From the IMG/VR virus record IMGVR_UViG_3300007539_000283, positions 1 through 20,942 of that record: a DNA stretch of 20,942 bases; one strand, 5' to 3'. A program made the position numbers and the translations under genes. How positions within the stretch are numbered: the stretch's first letter is position 1; every line of letters begins with the position of its first letter. Positions 5,550 to 12,248 of this stretch are shown here, piece by piece. Source of the stretch: a virus. A model generated the notes under the pieces. It did no database searches. It saw only the letters and a list, made by a program, of their open reading frames with translations, and was not told the origin of the DNA.

Positions 5550-8216
5550 ATGTCTTCAGAACATCTAGCATCTGCCCAAACGGAGTTAAAGGGCGATCTT
5601 GGTGCGTCCTGGAATATCTTGGACGGTGCTTCTGCTAACTATACTGATCTAGGAGTAGCTCGTAGATTTGGTGATTCTGCAGCCGCCTACTCATTGCGAG
5701 ATATTGGTGCAATGAATGGCTCTGTTGTCAGAGTTCGTAGAGAACCAAATGATACTACAGCTGGAATAGATGATGAAGAAAGATTTTCGGCTAATCAAGT
5801 ACAAAGTGGTGTATTAGAAGATTGGGTAAACGGCAAACTAGAGACTACGCTACCAGCAGATGTAGACACAGCCGCAGCTGCTTATAGTCTTCGTAAGGTA
5901 AAAGCTAGTTATGCAAATAATGCAGTTCGTATTCGTAGAAGCTCAGATGATATTGAGGTAAATGTAGCTTTTGATTCAGATGATAAGGTAAGTGCAAGCT
6001 CTCCTATTACAGATGGTGGAACAGAGTTGACACCAGACCCAGATGCAGATTTAGGAAGCACAACTGCTACTACCCTTGGAGATTTTTTAACTGAAGATAT
6101 TAATATATTTACTGATTCAAGCAGTCAATCTTGGGCAAACATTCGCTCAACAGATAGTTTTGAAACAAGTACAGCTCTAGGTGGCGAAGTAAATTACAGA
6201 AAATTTACACCTAATAGTGGAACTGGAACTTCTGCTTTATTTGGTATAACTTCATTCTTTGATGTTTCTGCATCAAGCACATATACAATAAGTGGTCAAG
6301 TATATGTTCCTAGTGGACAGACTACTGTCAATGCATTTAAAATTGTAAATGGCACTTCTGGTTCTTCACCTTCCTTGAGTGGTGCAACTAACACAGTACC
6401 AGCTACCGACCAATGGGTAGATTTTTCTTTCACTAGTGCAATACCGACTGCTACACAACTTTATATCAATGCTGCAAAAGACCAAAATGCTTTCTTTTCA
6501 CCCAATGGAAGTGACTTCATTGCATTCAAGGACATAACGGTAACTGCAACAGATAGTGGAGCTACTGTCCACACTTGGTACGACCAAGCTGGGTCAAACG
6601 ATGCAGTTCAAGCGACTGCTGGTAGTCAACCAAAAATTGCAGAGAATGGGGCATTACTTGATGGCATTAAATTTAATGCAGATGTAAGTGGAAGTAGTCC
6701 AGACTTTTTAGAAACAGACTCTAAGCTAGGAGATTCTACAGATTTTTTTGTAACTATAGTTATTGGTGAAGCTCAAGGACAAGATGCATTTGGTGGCATT
6801 ATAACATCAAGGAGTGCGGCTGATGAAGGTTTTGCTTTTGGGTTAAATGCCTCTGAAAAAGCACAAGCATTTATTTATTCCTCTGGAGGTAATACAAATG
6901 ATACTTCAGATGAAGTTGTTGGTACTCCTAAAAGATTACTTACTTTAGATAAAGATAGTACAACCATAAATGCAAGTGTTAATTCTTCCCCTGCATTTAA
7001 TTTTACTAGCAATACTATGGGTTCTGTTACTCAAGATAAGAGTTTCATAGGAGTTGGTGGCAGAACCGATACCACACCAACTACATTAGGATTAAGGGCT
7101 AATTTAAATGAGTTAATATTTTACAACTCAGACCAAGCTAATAATAGATTTTTAATTGAGTCTAATATTAATAATCATTATAATCTATATAATGATGAAA
7201 ACGAGTGGGACGATGCTACAAATACTGAATGGCAAAATAATGTACAAGATGGTACAACAACATTTACGGCAAATGGTAAAGATGGATTTACTATAACTGC
7301 CGATGGAGATAATATATGTAGCTTTAAATATAGATTTACATCTCCATCAACTGCTACTAATGACTACTACAAAGTTAGTTTTTTTGTAGATGATCCAAAT
7401 GGATTATTTGATGATGCTCAACTAAGGTCTACTGCAACTGGTTCTGGTGCTACTGCACAAACGATAACAAATGGATTTAATTCATTATCATTAAGAACTG
7501 GAGCTAGTTTTGAATTTATGACTATTAATTTAGATGGTAATGGTTCTACTAAAACAGCTACATTATCTAATTTTAAAATATCTCGCATAGCTCGTGATGG
7601 TTTCATAGAAACTTGGTACGACCAAAGTAGTAGTGGTAATAATGCTACACAGACAACAGCTAGTCAACAACCAAAAATTGTAGACAATGGAGGTATTGTT
7701 AAAAATGTTAAAGGCTTTCCATCAGTAAAATTTGAATCAGCTAACTTAACAGAATTAGATATTGGTTTATTAATTAGCAACCTTAATTCAGTAAGTGCAT
7801 ATGTAGTAACTCAAAAAGATTCTGGAGATACCAATAGAGTAGCTGGATTTACACAAGGTGTATCTAGCGATAACTCAAGATTTTATTTTCCTTTTTATAG
7901 TGGAGGCACTACTCCAAATCTTGGGTATAACGATAGTGCAGCAAAAGTAAGTTTTGGAATTACATTAACTGGAACTTGCAATTTGTATTCAGCATTCTCT
8001 GGAGACACAAACATAGAAGCATTTAAGAATGGTTCTAGTGTAGGAACAACAGCTTTGGTAGATCAAGCAGTTACTGCTACAGATAGTAAAATAGGTCAAT
8101 TATCTAATGGATTTAGGTTTGATGGAGTTATATCTGAAATATTTTTAACAACCCAAAAACTGCAAAGTGATGCAGATACAATAAATACAGAGGTAAAAAG
8201 TTATTACAATTTATAA
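5550..8216 (+). CDS. Large tail fibre with duplicated arabinofuranosidase-B-like motifs
   Basis: This 888-residue protein is the longest complete gene here and is probably a fibre or tailspike. Two N-terminal copies of an AAAYSLR motif followed by VRVRR or VRIRRSSDD occur at about residues 44-67 and 108-134. Two copies of a TWYDQ motif followed by Asn/Gln-rich stretches and QPKI (W343-YDQ-346 and W689-YDQ-692) each precede a segment resembling a concanavalin/LamG-type beta-sandwich. AYSLR...VRR...WYDQSG...QPKI is the signature I associate with the catalytic domain family of fungal alpha-L-arabinofuranosidase B, which also occurs in phage fibres. Between the copies are Ser/Thr/Asn-rich regions like carbohydrate-binding modules. 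It may bind or cleave surface glycans; whether catalytic residues survive cannot be judged by eye. Confidence 0.75.
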   Translation: MSSEHLASAQTELKGDLGASWNILDGASANYTDLGVARRFGDSAAAYSLRDIGAMNGSVVRVRREPNDTTAGIDDEERFSANQVQSGVLEDWVNGKLETTLPADVDTAAAAYSLRKVKASYANNAVRIRRSSDDIEVNVAFDSDDKVSASSPITDGGTELTPDPDADLGSTTATTLGDFLTEDINIFTDSSSQSWANIRSTDSFETSTALGGEVNYRKFTPNSGTGTSALFGITSFFDVSASSTYTISGQVYVPSGQTTVNAFKIVNGTSGSSPSLSGATNTVPATDQWVDFSFTSAIPTATQLYINAAKDQNAFFSPNGSDFIAFKDITVTATDSGATVHTWYDQAGSNDAVQATAGSQPKIAENGALLDGIKFNADVSGSSPDFLETDSKLGDSTDFFVTIVIGEAQGQDAFGGIITSRSAADEGFAFGLNASEKAQAFIYSSGGNTNDTSDEVVGTPKRLLTLDKDSTTINASVNSSPAFNFTSNTMGSVTQDKSFIGVGGRTDTTPTTLGLRANLNELIFYNSDQANNRFLIESNINNHYNLYNDENEWDDATNTEWQNNVQDGTTTFTANGKDGFTITADGDNICSFKYRFTSPSTATNDYYKVSFFVDDPNGLFDDAQLRSTATGSGATAQTITNGFNSLSLRTGASFEFMTINLDGNGSTKTATLSNFKISRIARDGFIETWYDQSSSGNNATQTTASQQPKIVDNGGIVKNVKGFPSVKFESANLTELDIGLLISNLNSVSAYVVTQKDSGDTNRVAGFTQGVSSDNSRFYFPFYSGGTTPNLGYNDSAAKVSFGITLTGTCNLYSAFSGDTNIEAFKNGSSVGTTALVDQAVTATDSKIGQLSNGFRFDGVISEIFLTTQKLQSDADTINTEVKSYYNL
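6573..6587 (+). repeat. Direct repeat copy 1 (WYDQ-coding, in fibre gene)
   Basis: A 15-base stretch coding for TWYDQ is identical to 7611-7625 in the same gene. Flanking DNA is diverged, so either the motif is under strong constraint or the repeat marks an old internal duplication. Confidence 0.75.
7611..7625 (+). repeat. Direct repeat copy 2 (WYDQ-coding, in fibre gene)
   Basis: This is the second copy of the 15-base TWYDQ-coding stretch at 6573-6587, identical base for base and in the same reading frame, 1038 bases downstream. Confidence 0.75.
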
Positions 8217-8218
8217 TT

Positions 8219-8476
8219 ATGAGCGAAGAAACAGAGGAAATTACAATTAATTACTTAGTATACGAAACACTAGATGATGCTATTGAAAAAGCAGACGCAG
8301 AAGGTGCTAGACGAGGTTATGCTTATCATAGGATAGGCACTGGTACTCGTTATGCTACTTACCCACAATTAACTGCCAATGGAAAGTATGCACTTATGGT
8401 AAATGGATACGAACTAACAGAGGATGAGGAGTCAGCAATCACAACAACTGTTACATTCCCTACAGAAGAAGAATAA
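8219..8476 (+). CDS. Small protein downstream of fibre gene
   Basis: This 85-residue acidic protein starts two bases after the fibre stop (TAATTATG context). It has acidic ends (MSEETEEI and FPTEEE), an N-terminal helix-like region (LDDAIEKADAEGARRG) and a central YHRIGTGTRYATYPQLT stretch followed by KYALMVNGYELTEDEE. Small proteins with this look lie next to tail-fibre genes in marine phages, where they may act as fibre chaperones or accessory proteins; that link is from memory and weak. No membrane segment or Cys. Confidence 0.55.
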   Translation: MSEETEEITINYLVYETLDDAIEKADAEGARRGYAYHRIGTGTRYATYPQLTANGKYALMVNGYELTEDEESAITTTVTFPTEEE

Positions 8477-8477
8477 C

Positions 8478-8648
8478 ATGGAAGCACTTATTAGTCACCT
8501 TAAAATTTGGGGCATAGTAGGAGTAACTCAGTTTACTGTAGCTATGGATGATTTTGGAACAGAAGCACAAATTATAATGCATTTGTCAGCAGCAGTAGCA
8601 TCATTGTCTATTGCCTGGTGGCATATATTTAGAAGGGGAGACAAATGA
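8478..8648 (+). CDS. Small membrane protein, holin-like
   Basis: This is a 56-residue protein starting at ATG 8478, one base after the previous stop. An upstream in-frame ATG at 8424 would overlap the preceding gene by over 50 bases and is less likely. It has a moderately hydrophobic stretch at about residues 8-22 and a clear membrane segment at about 34-50 (HLSAAVASLSIAWWHI), ending in the basic FRRGDK. The size, topology and position before a second holin-like gene suggest a holin, antiholin or other lysis-timing protein. Its stop overlaps the next start as ATGA. Confidence 0.6.
   Translation: MEALISHLKIWGIVGVTQFTVAMDDFGTEAQIIMHLSAAVASLSIAWWHIFRRGDK
8634..8640 (+). promoter_or_regulatory. 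Purine-rich ribosome binding site before holin-like gene
   Basis: AGGGGAG lies 4 bases before the ATG at 8645, within the last codons of the preceding gene. It is one of the few Shine-Dalgarno-like sequences in the window and supports the 8645 start. Confidence 0.5.
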
Positions 8649-9052
8649 CAACAGAACTATTAGCAATGCTCGGAGGAGGATTTTCCGGGTTTGTATTTAA
8701 GCTTATTGGTACAATGGTGCAAAATCAAGCAGCTATTACCGAAGGACTTATCAAAAAACAAAAAGCATCAGACGAAAGTGCAGATGCTGCAGCAGCTAGG
8801 GTAGATGCCTTTGGTGCTTGGACAAGACGAATTATTGTACTTACTGTACTGTTTGGAGTAATTATTGCACCATTTATCTTAGCTCATAGCGAAGAAGGTG
8901 TAACAGTAGCAAGTGAATACAGTAAGTGGTGGGGATTAGCTTCAGGAACAACTTATCAAACATTGCACGGATATATTATTCTTCCTGAGATCAAAACTGC
9001 AGTAATTAGTATAATTAGTTTTTACTTTGGATCAGCCGCAGTAAGTAAATAA
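8645..9052 (+). CDS. Holin-like membrane protein
   Basis: This 135-residue protein has an N-terminal glycine-rich hydrophobic or amphipathic stretch (about 4-26), a charged Ala/Asp-rich linker (about 37-56), a strong membrane segment at about 62-80 (RRIIVLTVLFGVIIAPFILA) and a second at about 108-131 ending in FYFGSAAVSK. The layout (amphipathic N-terminus, charged coil, two hairpin-like membrane segments, C-terminal Phe-Gly) resembles the 3-TM phage/GTA holin family. It overlaps the upstream small membrane gene by 4 bases. No endolysin is encoded next to it, so the holin call rests on topology alone. Confidence 0.6.
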   Translation: MTTELLAMLGGGFSGFVFKLIGTMVQNQAAITEGLIKKQKASDESADAAAARVDAFGAWTRRIIVLTVLFGVIIAPFILAHSEEGVTVASEYSKWWGLASGTTYQTLHGYIILPEIKTAVISIISFYFGSAAVSK

Positions 9053-9053
9053 T

Positions 9054-9248
9054 ATGAATTGCAAAAATTGTAAATGGATAAAAAGACTGCCAAAATTAAA
9101 CTCAAAGAACTGCGTGATTCTTTGTCCGAAGTCTTGGACGGAAAGAGTTATGAAAGTGCTGATGAGATTAAAGAACAGTCTCAAGAAGCTATACAACAGG
9201 CTAGGTCGGCTAGTAAGCAACTTAAAAAGTCGCTTATTGAAAAAATAA
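9054..9248 (+). other. Possible overlapping small Cys-rich ORF
   Basis: A 64-codon frame starts one base after the holin-like stop (TAATATG, the start context used by many genes here) and overlaps the 280-residue gene in another frame. The product begins MNCKNCKW and has Cys at residues 3, 6, 20 and 24, spaced like a small zinc-binding site, then a basic helical C-terminus. It may be a real overprinted gene, a leader feeding reinitiation at 9074, or chance. Confidence 0.25.
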
Positions 9249-9916
9249 AAGACTTACCTGTTATACAAAAAGTAAGCGAACTAGGTACTGCTGGAAGTGT
9301 TGCTGTAAGTACAGCCGCAGTTGCTCAGACAACGGTTGCGATAGATCAAACAGAAGTCTTCGTGGCAAATATCGCAAACGATGTTGTGGAAGAGCGTTTT
9401 GAAGTTCCAGGGTTCATCGACACTTTTATTGATTTCCACGAGCTTAATGATTGGGGTCAAGTTGTACTTATAGAAAAGGTTTCCGAGGCACAGGCTTTTG
9501 TTGAGTCGGCTTCCGAACAACTACAGACCTCCACTCAATCCTCTGATCCACAGGATTCCAAACCTGTACCTTCTGCTTCTTCACATAATTCTTCCTCCGA
9601 AAAATCTTCTCAAAGCGATCAGCCTTCCAATACTGATAAATCACAAGAGTCACAAAAAACAGAGCAAGAATCAAAAGGAGAAAATTCATCTAAAAATAAC
9701 GGTTCACAAGAAGATAACAAAGGTAAGCAAGAGCAAGCCCAAGAACAAAAAACTGAAGGTAAGACAGAATCTCAAGAAGGCGAATCATCATCGCAGTCTG
9801 ACACAAATTCAGAACCTGTCAAGTCTAGTATTCCCAAAGTTGAAACACCTTTTATGCCAATGAATGATGACATTAAACCACATTCAAGCATAAGACAAGT
9901 ATCCCCTGTATCATGA
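9074..9916 (+). CDS. Ser/Gln/Glu-rich protein of unknown function
   Basis: This 280-residue protein has two parts. Residues about 1-150 are helical: a charged coiled-coil-like N-terminus (KKTAKIKLKELRDSLSEVLD), an Ala/Val-rich segment (about 70-95) and an acidic region with PGFIDTFIDFHELNDWG. Residues about 155-255 are low-complexity and hydrophilic, rich in Ser, Gln, Glu and Lys, probably disordered. The last 30 residues have Pro and Met. The start at 9074 is fixed by an in-frame stop at 9071-9073; it has no Shine-Dalgarno sequence. The low-complexity part uses TCC/TCT-rich codons and differs in base composition from its neighbours. Its stop overlaps the next start (ATGA). It sits among membrane genes, but no membrane segment is clear and I do not recognise a family. 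Confidence 0.65.
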   Translation: MDKKTAKIKLKELRDSLSEVLDGKSYESADEIKEQSQEAIQQARSASKQLKKSLIEKIKDLPVIQKVSELGTAGSVAVSTAAVAQTTVAIDQTEVFVANIANDVVEERFEVPGFIDTFIDFHELNDWGQVVLIEKVSEAQAFVESASEQLQTSTQSSDPQDSKPVPSASSHNSSSEKSSQSDQPSNTDKSQESQKTEQESKGENSSKNNGSQEDNKGKQEQAQEQKTEGKTESQEGESSSQSDTNSEPVKSSIPKVETPFMPMNDDIKPHSSIRQVSPVS

Positions 9917-10077
9917 TAGAATATATATTCACAAACTACAAAGACGATTTATTAGCAATGTCATTTGCTTATATTGGTATAATATCAATTATTATGATGT
10001 TTTTGCCTAAAGACAATTTCATCAAAAAAATATTTAAAGAATTTGCATCAATATTTACATCCTTTTTCAAAAAATGA
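9913..10077 (+). CDS. Tiny membrane protein (54 residues)
   Basis: This short frame overlaps the preceding gene (ATGA at 9913-9916) and the next one (ATGA at 10074-10077), a compact arrangement that strongly supports translation. The product has a membrane segment at about residues 12-31 (with AYIGIISIIMMFLP) and a basic, Phe-rich, amphipathic C-terminus (FIKKIFKEF and ending SFFKK). The size and topology fit a small holin, antiholin or lysis-modulating protein, but the sequence does not show which. Confidence 0.6.
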   Translation: MIEYIFTNYKDDLLAMSFAYIGIISIIMMFLPKDNFIKKIFKEFASIFTSFFKK

Positions 10078-10361
10078 GTCACGAAGCACAAACACGCCCT
10101 TTACTGATAACAGAGCCTGAATACGATTGGGACGACAGTATAACATCAACAGTAACAAACTTAAACTATTTCTTTGTTCCATCTTTACCTGAATGGGCAT
10201 ATAGTGAATACGATGGATTAATATATGAAGGAGTCACATATGAGTGGGCTGAAGTAGATTATAGACTTTCGGTAGATTATAGTGGAGTTCCTGAACCTTC
10301 ATTTGTTGGTTTATTTATGGGATTTTGCTTATTAGCTTTAACATTAATTAAAAGAAAATAA
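10074..10361 (+). CDS. Small protein with PEP-CTERM-type C-terminal sorting signal
   Basis: This 95-residue protein ends with VPEPS (residues 72-76), a hydrophobic stretch (about 77-91) and KRK at 93-95. That is the three-part PEP-CTERM tail recognised by exosortase in many Gram-negative bacteria: Pro-Glu-Pro motif, membrane helix, basic end. The rest (1-71) is acidic and Tyr/Trp-rich (for example EYDWDDS, WAYSEYDGLIYEGVTYEW). No N-terminal signal peptide is seen, and an in-frame stop at 10035-10037 leaves no room for one, unlike normal PEP-CTERM proteins. The start overlaps the preceding stop. It may be a tail-anchored membrane protein in the lysis region, or a host-derived surface protein fragment. 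Confidence 0.6.
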   Translation: MSHEAQTRPLLITEPEYDWDDSITSTVTNLNYFFVPSLPEWAYSEYDGLIYEGVTYEWAEVDYRLSVDYSGVPEPSFVGLFMGFCLLALTLIKRK

Positions 10362-10362
10362 T

Positions 10363-10584
10363 ATGCCAGAAACAAGTAAACCAAGTATATCAGCATCTTT
10401 AGTTCCGGTTGGAAGATTAGTTAAAGTAGCTAAACCTTTTGTGCGTAAATTAATTAAAGGATACAAAAGTGAAAAACATTTTATAGATACTGTAGCTAAA
10501 TCTACTGCAGGAGCAGGAGGAGTAGCTACTGTTACTAATAAGCTAACAAAACAACCAAACGATAAAAAACGAAAGGATAAATAA
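10363..10584 (+). CDS. Small basic protein
   Basis: This 73-residue, strongly basic protein starts one base after the preceding stop. It is Lys/Arg-rich with helical segments (VGRLVKVAKPFVRKLIKGYK), an Ala/Gly-rich middle (STAGAGGVATVT) and a basic tail (KQPNDKKRKDK). It has no Cys. It is the first of a run of tiny basic proteins (10363-11398); a DNA-binding or virion-packaged role is possible but inferred from charge only. Confidence 0.55.
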   Translation: MPETSKPSISASLVPVGRLVKVAKPFVRKLIKGYKSEKHFIDTVAKSTAGAGGVATVTNKLTKQPNDKKRKDK

Positions 10585-10586
10585 TT

Positions 10587-10676
10587 ATGGCACACGCAGG
10601 TAAAGGAAGTTGTGGGGAAAAAAAAGGTGGCAAGAAAACAAGTCGTACAGTAATGCGAGGTAAAATAAAATACTAA
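10587..10676 (+). CDS. Micro-protein, Lys/Gly-rich (29 residues)
   Basis: A 29-residue frame starts two bases after the preceding stop (TAATTATG context) and its stop overlaps the next start (TAATG). The product begins MAHAGKGSCGEKKGGKK, with one Cys, and has 9 lysines and 2 arginines. Support comes from the tight packing and the resemblance of the composition to its neighbours. Function unknown. Confidence 0.45.
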   Translation: MAHAGKGSCGEKKGGKKTSRTVMRGKIKY

Positions 10677-10804
10677 TGTCTAGGTTAATGTCAGTTGTAG
10701 TATTTGGTAAGCCAAAAGGGGCCTGTTGCCCTGCTTGTGCTGCTGAACAAGAAGCAAAGCAAATAGCAAGAAAAACAAGTTATGGCAAAAGGAAAAAAGT
10801 CTAA
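10676..10804 (+). CDS. Micro-protein with CCPAC motif (42 residues)
   Basis: The start overlaps the preceding stop as TAATG, and the 3' end overlaps the next gene by 23 bases. The product has a hydrophobic start (MSRLMSVVVFG), a Cys cluster at residues 17, 18 and 21 (CCPAC), then a basic tail (SYGKRKKV). The cysteine cluster could bind a metal or form disulfides. Not recognised as a known family. Confidence 0.45.
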   Translation: MSRLMSVVVFGKPKGACCPACAAEQEAKQIARKTSYGKRKKV

Positions 10805-10949
10805 CAAAATATGTCCTGCAGGTATAGCATGGGCTAGAAGAACTTTTGATAAGTATCCATCAGCATACGCTAATATGGCTGCTTCAAAATACTGTAAAGA
10901 CCCTAATTACGCAAAGGGTGCAAAGGGTAAACGCAAAAAGAAAAAATAA
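10782..10949 (+). CDS. Small basic protein, ICPxGxAWA type (55 residues)
   Basis: This 55-residue basic protein contains CPAGIAWARRTFDKYPSAYA (residues 11-30) then NMAASKYCKDPNYAKG, ending in a Lys/Arg-only tail. It resembles, from memory, small proteins with the same Cys-Pro...Ala-Trp-Ala...Tyr-Pro-Ser-Ala-Tyr-Ala pattern that recur in marine phages near structural genes. The two Cys (11 and 38) could pair or bind metal. It overlaps the upstream gene by 23 bases in another frame, which is unusual but consistent with the compact layout. Role unknown; a virion component that contacts DNA is possible. Confidence 0.6.
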   Translation: MAKGKKSNKICPAGIAWARRTFDKYPSAYANMAASKYCKDPNYAKGAKGKRKKKK

Positions 10950-10955
10950 TTTATT

Positions 10956-11153
10956 ATGGCATTTTTAGAAAAAAGTAGAAGAGAACAAATTCAAGATGCA
11001 ATCAAAGGCAACCAAGAGTTGACTCGAAAAGCAAATGATATGATTAAGCATAATTCTGTTGATAAGGAGTTTCAGAGATTTCTAATTAAGGATCAAAAAA
11101 GACTTGATGAAGAAATTAGAACACTTAGAAAAATGCTTAAAGAAACTGAGTAA
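10956..11153 (+). CDS. Small coiled-coil protein
   Basis: This 65-residue protein is almost entirely charged and helical (EKSRREQIQDAIKGNQEL, then EFQRFLIKDQKRLDEEIRTL), with a heptad-like Leu/Ile pattern consistent with a coiled coil. It has no Cys or membrane segment. Its stop overlaps the next start as TAATG. Function unknown; it sits inside the run of small basic proteins. Confidence 0.55.
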   Translation: MAFLEKSRREQIQDAIKGNQELTRKANDMIKHNSVDKEFQRFLIKDQKRLDEEIRTLRKMLKETE

Positions 11154-11398
11154 TGGGCGAGTTAGCAAAATGGAGAAGGCAAAATTGGGTAAGGATTGGT
11201 ACAGATGGATCAATTAAAGGACCTTGTGGCACATCTAAAAACAAGAAGAATCCGGACAGATGCCTTCCATTGGCTAAAGCTAGAAGTCTATCCAAGGCTG
11301 AAAGAGCGTCAACTGCTAAGAAAAAGAAAAGAGCAGGATCAAAAGGAAAACAATTTGTATCAAATACGCCAAAAGCAAAAGTAAGAACTAAAAAGTAA
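11153..11398 (+). CDS. Small basic protein, DUF6321-like
   Basis: This 81-residue basic protein has the pattern WVRIGTDGSIKGPCGTSK, then KKNPDRCLPLAKARSLSKAE, then a run of Lys and Arg (ASTAKKKKRAGSKGK). This arrangement (GxIKGPCGTSKxKKNPDRCLP, Cys at residues 25 and 37) matches what I recall of the DUF6321 family found in marine and cyanobacterial phages. The two cysteines may form a disulfide or metal site, and the Lys-rich C-terminus suggests nucleic-acid contact. The start overlaps the previous stop as TAATG. Biological role is not established to my knowledge. Confidence 0.65.
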   Translation: MGELAKWRRQNWVRIGTDGSIKGPCGTSKNKKNPDRCLPLAKARSLSKAERASTAKKKKRAGSKGKQFVSNTPKAKVRTKK

Positions 11399-11399
11399 A

Positions 11400-12248
11400 A
11401 TGCCCTCAAAAGCAAATGTTCCTAATTTAATTGATGGAAAAACGCTTACAAATGATAAGGGTGTTCTTAAATTAAAATCAGACTCTATTCAAATAAATGG
11501 AGTTAGATGTAAAGTTGGTGCAGGAGTAACTATTGCTGATGGTATTACTAGTCCAATATCAAATAATGATTTACAAAATAATTCTTTTAGTATTAATGGC
11601 GAAACTAAGGAATTAGGATCAGATGTTGGAACTTTTGGTGATCACTTAAAAGCATTTTGTTTTACATCTGATGCTCGTGATGGTCGACTTAATGTTGGTG
11701 GTCAATATTGGATGAATTGGGAAATAATAAGTGATCCACATAATCTTATAGAAATTGAAAATTCAGCATGGTCTCTTCAGGCTATAAATCCAATTAACAA
11801 CAGAATAAAAATTAAACAAACTGGTTTGTATTTATTAGAAATAAATTTTATACATCACGAACCATTAACATCAACAGCTTATATACCACTTAATTATGCA
11901 GTAACTATAGGTCCAGCTGACGGAACTCCTTCCAATAATTTGAGTTTTATAAATATACCAGCTCAATATGTAAATCATCAACAAGCGTTTTTAACTCAAA
12001 GTGAAGGAATTGATCAGGGACAATTAAGAGGTATTAATGGTAATCACGCATACTCGGATTCTTTTAGAAAAGTTAGGCTATATATAGATGTTCAATATAC
12101 AAATAATGCATATAATATTGATATAGCTAATGGTCTAGCATCAAATAAAGGAAATGTTTTTTCTTTATCTGCATCGCCACAGGCAAATTCATTTTATCGA
12201 TGGGAAGGTGTAGGATTAATAGAACTAACAAGATTAGGAGATACATAA
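11400..12248 (+). CDS. Fibre-like protein, first of two tandem paralogues
   Basis: This 282-residue protein pairs with the next gene. The N-terminal ~75 residues align with that paralogue: NDKGVLKL (about 18-25), then an IxING-type turn, PISNNDL (52-58) and a strand-turn-strand SFSINGETKELG. This repeated short beta motif is common in phage fibre shafts. The C-terminal half is beta-rich and jelly-roll-like, with W...ISDPHNLIEIE, NNRIKIKQTGLYLLEINF and RLYIDVQ segments as in trimeric C1q/TNF-like fibre heads. It ends in ELTRLGDT, as its paralogue does. It is probably a trimeric fibre or receptor-binding protein. No Shine-Dalgarno sequence before its start. Confidence 0.65.
   Translation: MPSKANVPNLIDGKTLTNDKGVLKLKSDSIQINGVRCKVGAGVTIADGITSPISNNDLQNNSFSINGETKELGSDVGTFGDHLKAFCFTSDARDGRLNVGGQYWMNWEIISDPHNLIEIENSAWSLQAINPINNRIKIKQTGLYLLEINFIHHEPLTSTAYIPLNYAVTIGPADGTPSNNLSFINIPAQYVNHQQAFLTQSEGIDQGQLRGINGNHAYSDSFRKVRLYIDVQYTNNAYNIDIANGLASNKGNVFSLSASPQANSFYRWEGVGLIELTRLGDT
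11450..11476 (+). repeat. Near-identical repeat copy 1 (NDKGVLKL-coding)
   Basis: This 27-base stretch differs by a single base from 12303-12329 in the next gene, while surrounding DNA is diverged. It codes for NDKGVLKL near the start of both fibre paralogues. Confidence 0.7.

Noticed and set aside
8424-8648. Longer 74-residue start for the small membrane protein
   Set aside because: The ATG at 8424 overlaps the preceding gene by more than 50 bases, whereas ATG 8478 follows the stop by one base and gives a normal small membrane protein.
9498-9863. 121-codon open frame on the + strand inside the Ser/Gln-rich gene
   Set aside because: The product is a Lys/Leu/Asn-rich by-product of the low-complexity DNA in another frame, with no supporting start.
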